A DNA stretch of 64,000 nt from Bolinopsis microptera. Taxonomy: Eukaryota; Ctenophora; Tentaculata; Lobata; Bolinopsidae. Position 1 is the stretch's first letter. Each line of letters starts with the position of its first letter. A model generated the notes under the pieces. The model did not search any database. It had not been told where the DNA came from and saw only the letters and a program-made list of their open reading frames with translations. The stretch covers positions 14,258,944 to 14,322,943 of the forward strand of contig NC_087083.1 of assembly GCF_026151205.1 (NCBI RefSeq), in the 5' to 3' direction. Below, piece by piece: positions 49,606 to 61,157 of this stretch. Made by a program: the position numbers and the translations under genes.

Positions 49606-52600
49606 ATGACTGATGTAGTGAATGTTGAAGTATGCCAGAAACCCACTAGTTTGGAAGATAAGGAATCACTGAAATCCCATTGTGAGAAACACCTTGTTAC
49701 ATACCTGCCTCAGGTTAGTTAATAGATTGCTATAACTTAATTATTGGGGACGAAGTGAGAGTCTCAGCATTCCTTTTTCCTTTTTACTCTTTACATAGCT
49801 GTAACACAGAGTTGTTAAAATAAATTTACTCAAGTAAAATAACATGAAATAACGACTTTCAATTTAATTTTAACACTTTCAATTTAATTTTATCGATTCA
49901 TAAGTATTTATTTTCATAAATTTGCAGATTTCAATCATTTTATGAATTACGATTATCTTCTTCAATATAGTATACTATATAGTTCCCTTTCATCAGATAT
50001 GCAGTAGAGGGGTACCCGTGCCAGGGACTCATTTTCCAGATGATTATTTGCGCGCGCACGTTTTGCACGTGCAGGTTGACTCGACCGAGGAGATTTTGCA
50101 GTCATGCCCGTTGCGTTACCACGTATATCAGCTATACCATGAAGGTGACAACTTGTATACACGTCGTGTTGTGTTGATCTACTTACTTCTGAACATACTA
50201 CTGTGTCTCCTAAATTATCTGTTTTATGTGCAAATGTTTTAATTAATATCTCCTCAAAATATATCCTTGTGTTTAAAGAGCCAGGAAGTGAAGAGATCGA
50301 ACAGAGTGGGGAGAATATAACAACAGCTGTACACTGGTTACTACCCTCCGCTCAGTTTCAGGGTCTTTGGGACAATCTTATTTTTGACCAGGTTTCTAAT
50401 TACCTCACGATCACATAATTTAACTTATTTTACATAATTATCACATAATTATCACATAATTATCACATAATTTATAATTATCACATAATTTACCTTAATT
50501 ATCACATAATTTATAATTATCACATAATTTACCTCTGTTCTTTGTTGACTTCTATTTTGTTGAAATCACTTGACTGTGACCTGATTTCCGAGCGTGTAAT
50601 TAATTACTGTACGTCTGTAGAGATAGTCCGGTAACCTATTCAGGTTCTTACATTAGACACTACGACATGGACAATGTTGCAATTTATATCAATATGAAAT
50701 GGAAACCACATTCCCAGGATATTAAGGGTAATCTACTGAGTTACGCTAAAACAACCCTACTATTCTCTGACGCTGGAGTGGACCCTAATGTTATAACGTG
50801 GAACAAGGTGGTCTTATTACACGGTCCTCCCGGTACAGGTAAATAGTGACGTCATCATTAATTGTGACGTCATCAGTACAGCTCCACACCATTAATAGTG
50901 ACGTCATCAGTACAGCTCCACATCATTAATAGTGACGTCATCAGTACAGCTCCACATCATTAATTGTGACGCCATCAGTACAGCTCCACGTAATTAATTG
51001 TGACGTCATCAGTACAGCTCCACATCATTAATTGTGACGTCATCAGTACAGATCCACATCATTAATTGTGACGTCATCAGGTACAGCTCCACATCATTAA
51101 TTGTGACGTCATCAGGTACAGCTCCACATCATTAATTGTGACGTCATCAGTACAGCTCCACGTAATTAATTGTGACGTCATCAGTACAGCTCCACATCAT
51201 TAATTGTGACGTCATCAGTACAGATCCACATCATTAATTGTGACGTCATCAGGTACAGCTCCACATCATTAATTGTGACGTCATCAGTACAGCTCCACAT
51301 CATTAATTTTGACGTCATCAGGTTACAGGTACAGCTCCACATCATTAATTGTGACGTCATCAGTACAGCTCCACATCATTAATTGTGACGTCATCAGGTA
51401 CAGCTCCACATCATTAATTGTGACGTCATCAGTACAACTCCACATCATTAATTGTGACGTCATCAGGTACAGCTCCACATCATTAATTGTGACGTCATCA
51501 GTACAGCTCCACATCATTAATTGTGATGTCATCAGGTACAGCTCCACATCATTAATTGTGACGTCATCAGTATATTTTGACTTTATTACTCTTATTAGTA
51601 TCTCGTGACGTCATTAATGGGGGAGGGGCAACCCCATGCCCATTTATTCCCCAATTTCTGGTCAAATGGGCATCGGCAGTGATGAGTATTTTGTGTTATG
51701 ATGAAAATAAGCATCACCATCGGGTTCCATTTCCTCCAATAAGTATAGCCATATTTCAGCTCAATAAAGTATTATAATATATCAGAGATATTTGTACAGG
51801 CAAGACGAGTTTGTGTAAGGCGCTAGCCCAGAAGTTGAGTATCCACCTGAGTGACCGTTACACGTACGGACAGCTACTAGAAATCAACTCTCACAGCCTC
51901 TTCTCGAAGTGGTTTAGCGAGAGTGGCAAACTTGTTCAGAAGATGTTTGATAAGATACAGGTACAGGTTTTAATGTAATGCTTATTTCTGTGTCTAATTG
52001 CAATGGCTGCTAGCTGATAAACACACCAATATACTCTCCGCTTTCTGTTAACTAAACAACTTGTTGATAAACAGACTTATGTTTGACTATTTGATCACTT
52101 ATTATGATTTTAAAGTCGCGAAAGCGCTTAAAAAGGGCGTGTTCAATTGCACAAAACTGCACCATAGCTAAAATTTCTACCCAAGCAATTTGTTTCTGAT
52201 GGGTCCCTGAGCTATTCCAAGTCTCAAACCCCGGGGTGGAAGTTATATAGACGGGAATAGTTTCAGATCCTCTATTATAATATTTGATTAATTGACCAGG
52301 AGCTGATAGACGACCCTCAAGCGCTGGTGTTTGTTCTGATAGACGAGGTGGAGAGTCTGACTGCAGCTAGACAGACCATGTCTGGGAGCGAGCCCTCTGA
52401 CGCGGTGCGAGTAGTTAACGCGCTCCTCACCCAGCTGGACGTTATCAAACAATATCCTAACGTTCTTATCCTGACTACGTCCAACGTTTCTGGTAGTTCA
52501 TGCTAAGTTAACATACTTGTTAACATACTTGTTAACTCAATCTTCTGCTCCTGTTTTGAATTGTATTTGAAAACTTTCCAACAAGCGTGCATAAGATAAA

Positions 52601-54074
52601 TCAAAGTCAATTCTTACTTCTCCAATTTCATGTGCCATATTGATCCCAAATATCGAGAATGATATTTGGGATCAGTACAACACACTATGAACAATAACAC
52701 TATGAACTATTTCAGGTAACGTAGACCTGGCGTTTGTAGACAGGGCTGATATAAAACAGTACATAGGCCCCCCCGGCCCCGCAGCTATATACACAATCCT
52801 ACTCTCCTGCCTTACTGAGCTCTGCAGAGTAGCCCTTATCAACGGTAAGGGATACTTCACGGTTAGGGTTAGGGTTAGGGTTAGGGTTAGGGTTAGGGTT
52901 AGGGTTAGGGTTAGGGTTAGGGTTAGGGTTAGGGTTAGGGTTAGGGTTAGGGTTAACCCCAACAGTAACCCTAACCCTAACCTTAACCCTAACCCTAACC
53001 CTAACCCTGTTCGAAAACACATGTCGGGCTACTTGGATACTGCTGTTACTTTCACAACTTGTATGTTCCTTGTTAAGTGTGACTCTGATTTGTGATATTA
53101 ATGCTTTTCAAACAAAGTTACAACGTATTCTTCATGTAGTGCATCCTGGGTTTGGACAGGATATGCCCGTTTAAAATATTTCCATCACGTTACATTACAT
53201 AATTCTCAATAAATGTAATAGATTTGTAGTGTTGTAATTAGTTTAATCTTCGTTTTATCTTTGTTTTAGTAATATATTTTTTGGTGTTCAGTAATGTTTT
53301 AGAATGTTTAGTAAATTTAGTTTTCGTAACTATATTTATTCAGGAATTAATTTAATGTAGTTAGTGGAGTCCTCACTCTCCTTACGTCCGAAAATGGCGT
53401 TTCTCTTGCCGCTAATATGACTCCTCCTCCAGGAAGCACGGATGATATGATGAAGTACAGAGCGGTATCAGCCTTACAAACCACCAACGTAACCACCACC
53501 TCCTCCTCTAGTAACAGTCTCTACCACATAGCCTCTAAGTGTGGGGGGCTGAGTGGCAGGACCCTCCGCAAACTACCCTTCCTGGCTCATTCCATCGCTC
53601 ACTTCAAGTTAGTTAATTAACAAGTTAATTAGTTAATTCAAGTTAGTTAATTAACAAGTTAATTAGTTAATTCAAGTTAGTGTTACAACACTCTGTTACA
53701 TTAGTTACTTTTAGTTTGATAGTTGCTGACCAAGTGAGAGTCTCCACTCAGTGTTTCAAAACAATTAGTTGTCGACTATCAAACTATATAATCGACCCAC
53801 TTATAAGACCGAAGAAAGATTACCATTACTCATTAGTTACTTTTACTGTAAACTCAGCAACTTTCTTAGTTCTTACATTGTCACTCTATTGAATTGCTTA
53901 TCTAACAAGAATGTAGTTCCTGAACATTATCTGAAATAAAAATGCGTCTTCTCCCACAGAGCTGCCCCGAGTATGCCGGACTTTATGATAGCGCTGAATA
54001 ATGCGGTAGATAAACAGTTGTTAGACAGAGACCACCTAGACAAGAACCATCTACACAAACAGACTGGTAGCTAG
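49606..54074 (+). CDS. TRIP13: TRIP13/PCH2 AAA+ ATPase
   Basis: Nine exons: 49606-49713, 49997-50144, 50279-50391, 50718-50838, 51800-51960, 52300-52492, 52716-52844, 53433-53607, 53960-54074 (stop TAG). All phases chain correctly. The N-terminal domain ends with [20 protein letters not shown], a family hallmark. The AAA+ core has Walker A GPPGTGKT (split by intron 4), Walker [11 protein letters not shown], sensor ILTTSN and the arginine-finger region [14 protein letters not shown]. The C-terminal lid has [19 protein letters not shown]13 is a hexameric remodeler that, with p31comet, unfolds HORMA proteins such as MAD2 and meiotic HORMADs, so it serves the spindle checkpoint and meiosis. About 430 residues fits the family. 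It lies 660 bp downstream of PARP1 on the same strand. Confidence 0.95.
50403..50535. repeat. ATCACATAATT tandem repeat in TRIP13 intron 3
   Basis: About nine imperfect copies of ATCACATAATT or ATCACATAATTTATAATT begin about 12 bp after the donor of exon 50279-50391. No exon sequence is included. Confidence 0.8.
50847..51575. repeat. 34-35-bp minisatellite with TGACGTCA in each unit, about 21 copies
   Basis: Units read GTGACGTCATCAGTACAGCT then CCACATCATTAATT, with an optional extra G before GTACAG. Each contains the 8-bp palindrome TGACGTCA, the consensus cAMP response element bound by CREB/ATF proteins. Only a few copies are mutated (TGACGCCA, TGATGTCA, TTGACGTC). The array starts just 9 bp after the donor of TRIP13 exon 50718-50838, whose end GGTACAG resembles the GGTACAG in the units. 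Open frames across it are repeat artefacts. Confidence 0.92.
52861..53008. repeat. Interstitial telomeric repeats, head-to-head
   Basis: About 15-16 perfect TTAGGG copies (52861-52954) meet about 7 CCCTAA copies (52966-53008, one variant CTAACCTT) across a short junction GTTAACCCCAACAGTAACC. The G-rich strand runs toward the junction on both sides. It begins 16 bp after the donor of TRIP13 exon 52716-52844 and lies wholly within that intron. The sequence shows that the organism's telomere repeat is probably TTAGGG, as in most animals. Confidence 0.97.
53597..53680. repeat. 38-bp repeat at a TRIP13 donor, about 2 copies
   Basis: TTCAAGTTAGTTAATTAACA followed by AGTTAATTAGTTAA is repeated twice and a third copy begins. 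TTCAA is the end of exon 53433-53607 and GTTAGT its donor, so the unit again straddles the junction, although only five exon bases are shared. Confidence 0.7.
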
Positions 54075-54230
54075 AATTATACGTTACTGAGACTGTACTG
54101 TAACACAGTACTGTACTGTAACACAGTACTGTACTGGTAGCTAGAATTGTAAGTTACTGAGACTGTACTGTAACACAGTACTGTACTGTAACACAGTACT
54201 GTACTGGTAGCTAGAATTGTAAGTTACTGA
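54063..54230. repeat. Repeat covering the TRIP13 stop codon, about 2.5 copies
   Basis: ACTGGTAGCTAGAATTATAC, containing the last codons and stop TAG, recurs at about 54143 and 54205 as ACTGGTAGCTAGAATTGTAA, separated by ACTGTACTGTAACACAGT units. This 18-bp unit is the same as in the large array at 55445-56249, some 1.2 kb away. Confidence 0.85.
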
Positions 54231-54234
54231 GTCT

Positions 54235-54980
54235 CGCTGAGTCTTTTATGACGGGTTGTTACACACTTTGTTCGTTACTTGGCGCTCGCAATCAACTGTG
54301 TAATAGTATTTTTGATGTTTTGATCAGTCACGTTTTTCTGAACAACGAATAATCGTTTTTTAAATGGTTGGTTGGAATTTGTATATTAAGATATAATGAG
54401 AATCCTTTTTTTGTAGAAAGAGGATATGTATTTTTATGTCCATTTTTATTAGTGACATGTGACTTTTATTTAATTCTGGGGCACCCTGTGGGAATTTCAA
54501 GTAACGAAATTGCTGAAAACTTTAGAAATAGGGTTACAAAACTGGATATTTTTAAAAACACTATAATAAAACTTTATTTATTTTCATTGACTTGCAGCCG
54601 TGCTTTTTTAATTTTTTGATTTGTTTTTAGTTGAGCTGTATTTGTTAAAATATTATATGTCAAATCTGGTTTTGGAACTAATATTTTCCATTATTTTATA
54701 ATTTCTACCTGCTGTTTCTAATTGGTTTTGATTCTGATAAATGTCATCAGCATAAATATATCTTCCCAGTTACCGTATCAACACCAAAACACATTTCTAT
54801 TAAAAGAAGGGGGGATCCGCGTGAGAAAAGGGAGATACTAAGCAACCAATTTTGGAATCTTACTTTTTCACCCCTCCCCTTTTCTCACTTTTCCCACTTA
54901 AACCGAAATTGAACTTATTTAATTTCCCCGGCCCCCAGAGCTATTTGCTAATTGTTAACCTACAGTACACTTTTAGCAAT
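54235..54980. other. Intergenic gap between TRIP13 and TXNL1
   Basis: No gene is seen in this AT-rich stretch. It should contain the TRIP13 polyadenylation region and upstream TXNL1 sequence. An acceptor-like TACACTTTTAG lies eight bases before the TXNL1 start codon (AGCAATATG context). Confidence 0.5.
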
Positions 54981-57900
54981 ATGACTGGTAGCGTGATACA
55001 GGTGGAGTCAGATGACCACTACAGACAGGAGGTACAGAAGTACCAGGGCAAGGTAAGTACCTCACCAGTTACACTATACACTATACACTATACATTATAC
55101 ACTATACACTATACACTATACACTATACACTAATCACTATACACTATTATACTATACACTATTATATTATACACTGTACACTATACATTAAACACTACAC
55201 TATACACTGTACACTTATCACTATACACTATACACTAATCACTATACACTATACACTAATCACTATACACTATACACTAATCACTATACACTATACACTA
55301 TTATATAATAGCATGAGCAGTCCCAAGTAATTCTCAATTATTAGACTCTTATATTTAAAAACACTTTATGCAAACTAAAACGTGACTCTTAATCCGAGCA
55401 CTTTTTCAAATACCTTCTTTCTGGCATAACTTATCTTAAAATGTGATTGACTGTATTGTAACACAGTACTGTACTGTAACACAGTTATACTGTATTGTAA
55501 CACAGTACTGTACTGTAACACAGTACTTTACTATAACACAGTACTGTACTGTAACACAGTACTGTATTGTAACACAGTACTGTACTGTAACACAGTACTG
55601 TATTGTAACACAGTACTGTACTGTAACACAGTACTGTACTGTAACACAGTACTGTACTGTAACACAGTACCGCACTGTAACACAGTACTGTACTGTAACA
55701 CACTACTGTAACACAGTACTGTACTGTAACACACTACTGTACTGTAACACACTACTGTAACACAGTACTGTACTATAACACAGTACTGTACTGTAACACA
55801 CTACTGTAACACAGTACTGTACTATAACACAGTACTGTACTGTAACACAGTACTGTACCGTAACACAGTGCTGTACTGTAACACAGTACTGTACTGTAAC
55901 ACACTACTGTAACACAGTACTGTACTATAACACAGTACTGTACTGTAACACAGTACTGTACTGTAACACAGTACTGTACTGTAACACTGTACTATAACAC
56001 AGTACTGTACTGTAACACACTACTGTAACACAGTACTGTACTATAACACAGTACTGTACTGTAACACAGTACTGTACCGTAACACAGTGCTGTACTGTAA
56101 CACAGTACTGTACTGTAACACACTACTGTAACACAGTACTGTACTATAACACAGTACTGTACTGTAACACAGTACTGTACTGTAACACAGTACTGTACTG
56201 TAACACTGTACTGTAACACAGTACTGTACTGTAACACAGTACTGTACAGGTGATAGTGGTAGACTATTTTGCCACGTGGTGCGGACCTTGTGTCAGGATC
56301 GCTCCTACTTTCTCACAGCTAGCTGCCAAGTTCAAGGAGAGTGTATTCCTTAAAGTGGACGTGGATAAGTGCAAGGTAACTGTTTGTTTGTTTGTTTGTT
56401 TGTTTGTTTGTTTGTTTGTTTGTTTGTTTGTTGTTTGTTTGTTTGTTTGTTTGTTTGTTTGTTTGTTTGTTTGTTTGTTTGTTTGCTTGCTTGCTTGTTG
56501 CTTGCTTGCTTGTTTGTTTGTTTGTTTGTTTCACTATTACCTCTCAGGACACTGCAGAACTGCAAGCTATCAGTGCTATGCCCACATTCCATGTTTACAA
56601 ATCCTCTGCTAAACTGGAGGAGCTTCGAGGAGCAGGTAGCTTTACTAGTATACTAATACTTATACACTTTACAGTAGTTATACTTATACTATATAATACT
56701 TCCCATAGCTTATAATACTTCCCATAGTTTAGAGTTACAGGATAGAGGGATTGATTCTTATTGTTGCAGCAAATTACTAAATTAATTACGTATAATAACA
56801 AATTAGTAATTTGTACATCAATAACAAATAACTGTTCAGATCCAGTAGCACTGGAGAAGATGGTTGAAAAACACTGTACCGGAGCAAGTGGTGGGGCGGA
56901 CCAGGTGACCACTAATATATTCAGTACTCTTGACTCTTTACAAAACACGGGTCATACTCATAGACCTCTTGACTCTTTAGCAGGTCGATGACCTGCTGAA
57001 AGTTGATTAAACCTCATTTTTATTTTGTGTTACCAACTAGTCAGTAGTCACTAGTCAGTACAGTTATAATGCTATTTAACTAACTAAACCTAAACTAACA
57101 CTAACAAATTAACTAACTAACTAACTAACTAATTAAACCTAAACTAACACTAACTAATTAACTAATTAAACATTTAAACTAACACTAAATAAGTACTAAC
57201 TAACTAACTAACACTAACTAACACTAACTAACACTAACTAACACTAACTAAAACTAACTAAACCTAAACTAACACTAACTAATTAACTAATTAAACCTAA
57301 ACTAACACTAACTAACTAATAACCTAAACCTAAACTAACACTAGCTAAGTACTAACTAACTAACTAAACTAACACTAACTAATTAACTAACTAACTAAAC
57401 CACAGAGCGGAGCACCAGGCGGGTTTATGGATTTGAACACTTTCCTGGACATGAGTAAGAGCGAGTGTTTGAATGAGAGTGATGATCACACTTTCCTGGT
57501 TTGTTGTAATTCCTTTTTGAAATCTTAAAGTGCGAATTGTTTCGGAAATGGAGCATACTACCACAGTCCACACTTTAAGCAAGAACCTTATAGCGCTTAT
57601 AATTGGGATCCAAAAAAGGTTTATAGTCCCATAGCGATCTTCAGCGAGAAACAATGTTATAAAATAAATAATTATGTAATATAACAATATAATCATTACT
57701 CTCCTTGTATTCTCTCTTTGTTAACCAGGGAGCTCTAAAAGAGGAGGAGGGATTTCTTGAGTCTGACTGCGACGAACAACTTCTCATAACTCTAGCGTTT
57801 AATCAACCAGTCAGGTTAAGATTTTTTATTAGAAATTATAGATACAAGTTTTTGTCTCTGTTGTAACTCAGTCTGTAATGTTTGTAATTAGTGACTTGTG

Positions 57901-59859
57901 CAGTCTCACATCACGTGTATTGTGCACTATGTAAATTATGTTCACGTGTATTGTGCACTATGTTCACGTGTACTGTGCACTATGTTCACGTGTATTGTGC
58001 ACTATGTTCACGTGTATTGTGCACTGTGTTCACGTGTATTGTGCACTGTGTTCACGTGTATTGTGCACTATGTTCACGTGTATTGTGCACTATTTTCACG
58101 TGTATTGTGCACTATGTTCACGTGTTTTGTGCACTATGTTCACGTGTATTGTGCACTATTTTCACGTGTATTGTGCACTATGTTCACGTGTATTGTGCAC
58201 TATGTTCACGTGTATTGTGCACTGTGTTCACGTGTATTGTGCACTGTGTTCACGTGTACTGTGCACTATGTTCACGTGTATTGTGCACTATTTTCACGTG
58301 TATTGTGCACTATGTTCACGTGTATTGTGCACTGTGTTCACGTGTATTGTGCACTATGTTCACGTGTATTGTGCACTATTTTCACGTTTATTGTGCACTA
58401 TGTTCACGTGTATTGTGCACTGTGTTCACGTGTATTGTGCACTGTGTTCACGTGTACTGTGCACTATGTTCACGTGTATTGTGCACTATTTTCACGTGTA
58501 TTGTGCACTATGTTCACGTGTATTGTGCACTGTGTTCACGTGTATTGTGCACTATGTTCACGTGTATTGTGCACTATTTTCACGTGTATTGTGCACTATG
58601 TTCACGTGTTTTGTGCACTATGTTCACGTGTATTGTGCACTATTTTCACGTGTATTGTGCACTATGTTCACGTGTATTGTGCACTATGTTCACGTGTATT
58701 GTGCACTATTTTCACGTGTATTGTGCACTATGTTCACGTGTATTGTGCACTGTGTTCACGTGTATTGTGCACTGTGTTCACGTGTACTGTGCACTATGTT
58801 CACGTGTATTGTGCACTGTGTTCACGTGTATTGTGCACTATGTTCACGTGTATTGTGCACTATTTTCACGTGTATTGTGCACTATGTTCACGTGTATTGT
58901 GCACTATGTTCACGTGTATTGTGCACTATATTCACGTGTATTGTGCACTATGTTCATGTGTATTGCGCACTATGTTCACGTGTATTGTGCACTATATTCA
59001 CGTGTATTGTGCACTATGTTCACGTGTATTGTGCACTATTTTCACGTGTATTGTGCACTATGTTCACGTGTATTGTGCACTATGTTCACGTGTTTTGTGT
59101 TTCAGGATACACAGTTTAGCTCTCAGAGGTCCCAGTGACGGACGAGCTCCTAAAACCGTTAAACTCTTCATCAACCAGACCGCCATAGACTTCGACAGCG
59201 CTGAAAGAGGTTAGTAAGACGAGTAGTTGGTTGGTTAGTGTTCTCGTTATAGTACATTATTGTTTCATTTGTCCTTGTCTCTTCCAACCGGATATTATCC
59301 AGATATCAGTATTTCAATCATGAGACTAATAAACAGCGAACTACTCCGTTATTTGAATGATAATAACACTCAGTGTTCTGAAAGCTTTAAATTACAGGTG
59401 TAGGGGTTCAGGAGTTAAGTTTAACTAAAGATGACAACGCTGAGGGAGCACTTATTCCTCTGAAATACGTCAAATTCCAGAACGTGGTGTCCCTGACAGT
59501 GTACATTCACGACAATCACGGTGAGCGTTTAGAATCAGTGGAAACTAATAAATAGTTATTCGTTAAATTTGCCATTTTATCTTGATGTACATCGTTTTAA
59601 CTAAAAAACTAAATTCTGATTTTTAAATTTATCATTATTCGTTGAATGTTGATTACCGATCATGGTCAATTTAATCATTGAAGATTAATTATCTTATTGA
59701 AGGATGATTATCTATTTGTTAGATAATCATTTATAAATTGCAGCTGGAGACGAAGTGACAGTTGTAAACTACATCAGTGCAGTGGGGCAACCTCGCGATA
59801 AGACGGAAATGAAGGATTTCAAACGAGTATCCGGTCAGAAGGGGGAGGTTCACGGCTAA
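54981..59859 (+). CDS. TXNL1: Thioredoxin-like protein 1 (thioredoxin plus PITH domain)
   Basis: Nine exons: 54981-55052, 56250-56375, 56548-56635, 56840-56904, 57406-57498, 57729-57814, 59106-59209, 59398-59520, 59744-59859 (stop TAA 59857-59859). Phases are continuous. The thioredoxin domain (exons 1-4) has the active site [13 protein letters not shown] and the cis-Pro segment [10 protein letters not shown]. Exons 5-9 form the PITH domain: [47 protein letters not shown] and [13 protein letters not shown]. The length of about 290 residues is usual. TXNL1 is a cytosolic and nuclear redox protein that binds the 26S proteasome through the PITH domain. The introns are filled by simple tandem arrays. 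Confidence 0.95.
55062..55310. repeat. ACTATACACT-type tandem repeat in TXNL1 intron 1
   Basis: Many copies of ACTATAC and ACTATACACTA or ACTAATC variants follow the donor of exon 1 after about 15 bp. The repeat is irregular in period. Confidence 0.85.
55445..56249. repeat. 18-bp minisatellite ACTGTACTGTAACACAGT, about 44 copies
   Basis: ACTGTACTGTAACACAGT and shortened forms (ACACTACTGTAACACAGT) fill intron 1 up to the splice site. The acceptor of exon 56250 is the last unit, ending CAGTACTGTACAG. A block of about 190 bp recurs at about 55755-55980 and 55985-56200. The unit contains GTACTGTAC- and CAGTACTG-type palindromes, and reads open in several frames on both strands. Confidence 0.93.
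56376..56533. repeat. GTTT microsatellite at a TXNL1 donor
   Basis: (GTTT)n with a short GCTT-rich segment (56483-56511) begins seven bases after the donor of exon 56250-56375 and ends 14 bases before the next acceptor, so it makes up almost the whole 172-bp intron. It is T-rich with periodic G and may double as the polypyrimidine tract. Confidence 0.95.
57068..57400. repeat. ACTA/ACTAAC-type tandem repeat in TXNL1 intron 4
   Basis: Irregular AACTAACTAAC and AACACTAACTA repeats with blocks of AACCTAAACTAACACTAACT run up to the acceptor of exon 57406. The many CTAAC words match the animal branch-point consensus (YTNAY), so the intron holds dozens of potential branch points. Confidence 0.85.
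57912..59098. repeat. 22-bp minisatellite with CACGTG, about 53 copies
   Basis: The unit GTTCACGTGTATTGTGCACT followed by AT fills intron 6 up to the acceptor of exon 59106 (GTTTCAG). It contains two palindromes, CACGTG and GTGCAC. Variants (TATTTTC, TGTGTTC, TACTGTG) recur in blocks of 6-8 units. Because no unit frame holds a stop, all three plus-strand frames are open for about 400 codons; these are not genes. Confidence 0.96.
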
Positions 59860-59869
59860 ATGCTGTGGA

Positions 59870-60615
59870 AACATGTGACACCCTCATGTGGGAACACGTG
59901 ACACCCTCATGTGGGAACACGTGACACCTCCTGTGGAAACACGTGACACCCTCCTGTGGGAACACGTGACACCTCCTGTGGGAACACGTGACACCCTCCT
60001 GTGGGAACACGTGACACCCTCCTGTGGGAACACGTGACACCCTCCTGTGGGAGCACGTGACACCCTCCTGTGGGAGCACGTGACACCCTCCTGTGGGAAC
60101 ACGTGACACCCTCCTGTGGAAACACGTGACACCCTCCTGTGGGAGCACGTGACACCCTCCTGTGGGAGCACGTGACACCCTCCTGTGGGAACACGTGACA
60201 CCCTCCTGTGGGAGCACGTGACACCTCCTGTGGAAACACGTGACACCCTCCTGTGGGAGCACGTGACACCCTCCTGTGGGAACACGTGACACCCTCCTGT
60301 GGAAACACGTGACACCCTCCTGTGGGAGCACGTGACACCCTCCTGTGGGAACACGTGACACCCTCCTGTGGGAGCACGTGACACCTCCTGTGGGAACACG
60401 TGACACCCTCCTGTGGGAACACGTGACACCCTCCTGTGGGAGCACGTGACACCCTCCTGTGGGAACACGTGACACCCTCCTGTGGGAGCACGTGACACCT
60501 CCTGTAAGAACACGTGACACCCTCCTGTGGGAACACGTGACACCCTCCTGTGGGAACACGTGACACCCTCCTGTGGGAACACGTGACACCCTCCTGTGGG
60601 AGCACGTGACACACT
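59870..60615. repeat. 23-24-bp minisatellite with CACGTG after TXNL1 stop, about 31 copies
   Basis: The unit CACGTGACACCCTCCTGTGG followed by GAA (or GAG, AAA) begins about 10 bp after the TXNL1 stop, so it is probably in the 3' untranslated region. Each unit holds CACGTG. Some units lack three bases (CACCTCCTG). All three minus-strand frames are open but consist only of repeat. Confidence 0.95.
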
Positions 60616-61157
60616 AAGAGTCACGGGACACTGCGAGTCCAGTCTGTTTGTCGCATCTGATGAAAGTAAACAGTGAAACTCTGGCTTGAAGTCTTTATTC
60701 GCTGGCTCGAATCTTTAAATGGATCTTTAGGTTGTTTATTTTGCATCATGTGGAAGGGAATTAAAATAAATTCTTTATTTCATAGAAATTGTGAGCAGTT
60801 TTCACTGAATGCTATGGAAAATCTGAATATTTCATACTGTATTAATTTTGGGGAGTTTCTTTAGAACGTCTGTTATTCAACGTAGTATTGGTAAACTGTT
60901 GTAAATTGATTTATTTGTAAATTTTATAGTTACAGTTAAATTTATTAAACTCCTAGATTCTGCTATTCACTCTAATAACTTAAACTATGGTAACTAGTAG
61001 TGTAACTATGGTAACGTGGACCTATAATATTATATTTTATTCTAACTAACATATCTAATATCTACCATGCTAAATGTTCTTGTTGACTGAAAGTAAATGT
61101 TAAACTATTTGAATATTTGATAGTTCCTCTCATTAACCTGTAACATACTATAGCAGG
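60616..61157. other. Intergenic gap between TXNL1 and UBE2G2
   Basis: No gene is seen. An AT-rich stretch includes AATAAATT-like candidates for polyadenylation. The UBE2G2 start is preceded by an acceptor-like ACTATAG five bases upstream. Confidence 0.5.

Noticed and set aside
52672-53022. Leu-Thr and Asn-Pro repeat frames
   Set aside because: Translations of the telomeric hexamers on the minus strand.
56319-56715. Lys-Gln-Thr-Asn and Cys-Leu-Phe-Val repeat frames
   Set aside because: Translations of the GTTT microsatellite on the two strands, flanked by real TXNL1 exons.
57891-59214. Three overlapping plus-strand frames of about 400 codons
   Set aside because: The 22-bp unit lacks stops, so all frames stay open. 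Real coding is only the exon at 59106-59209.
59819-60624. Three overlapping minus-strand frames of about 240 codons
   Set aside because: Stop-free 23-24-bp repeat after TXNL1; identical residue words in every frame.
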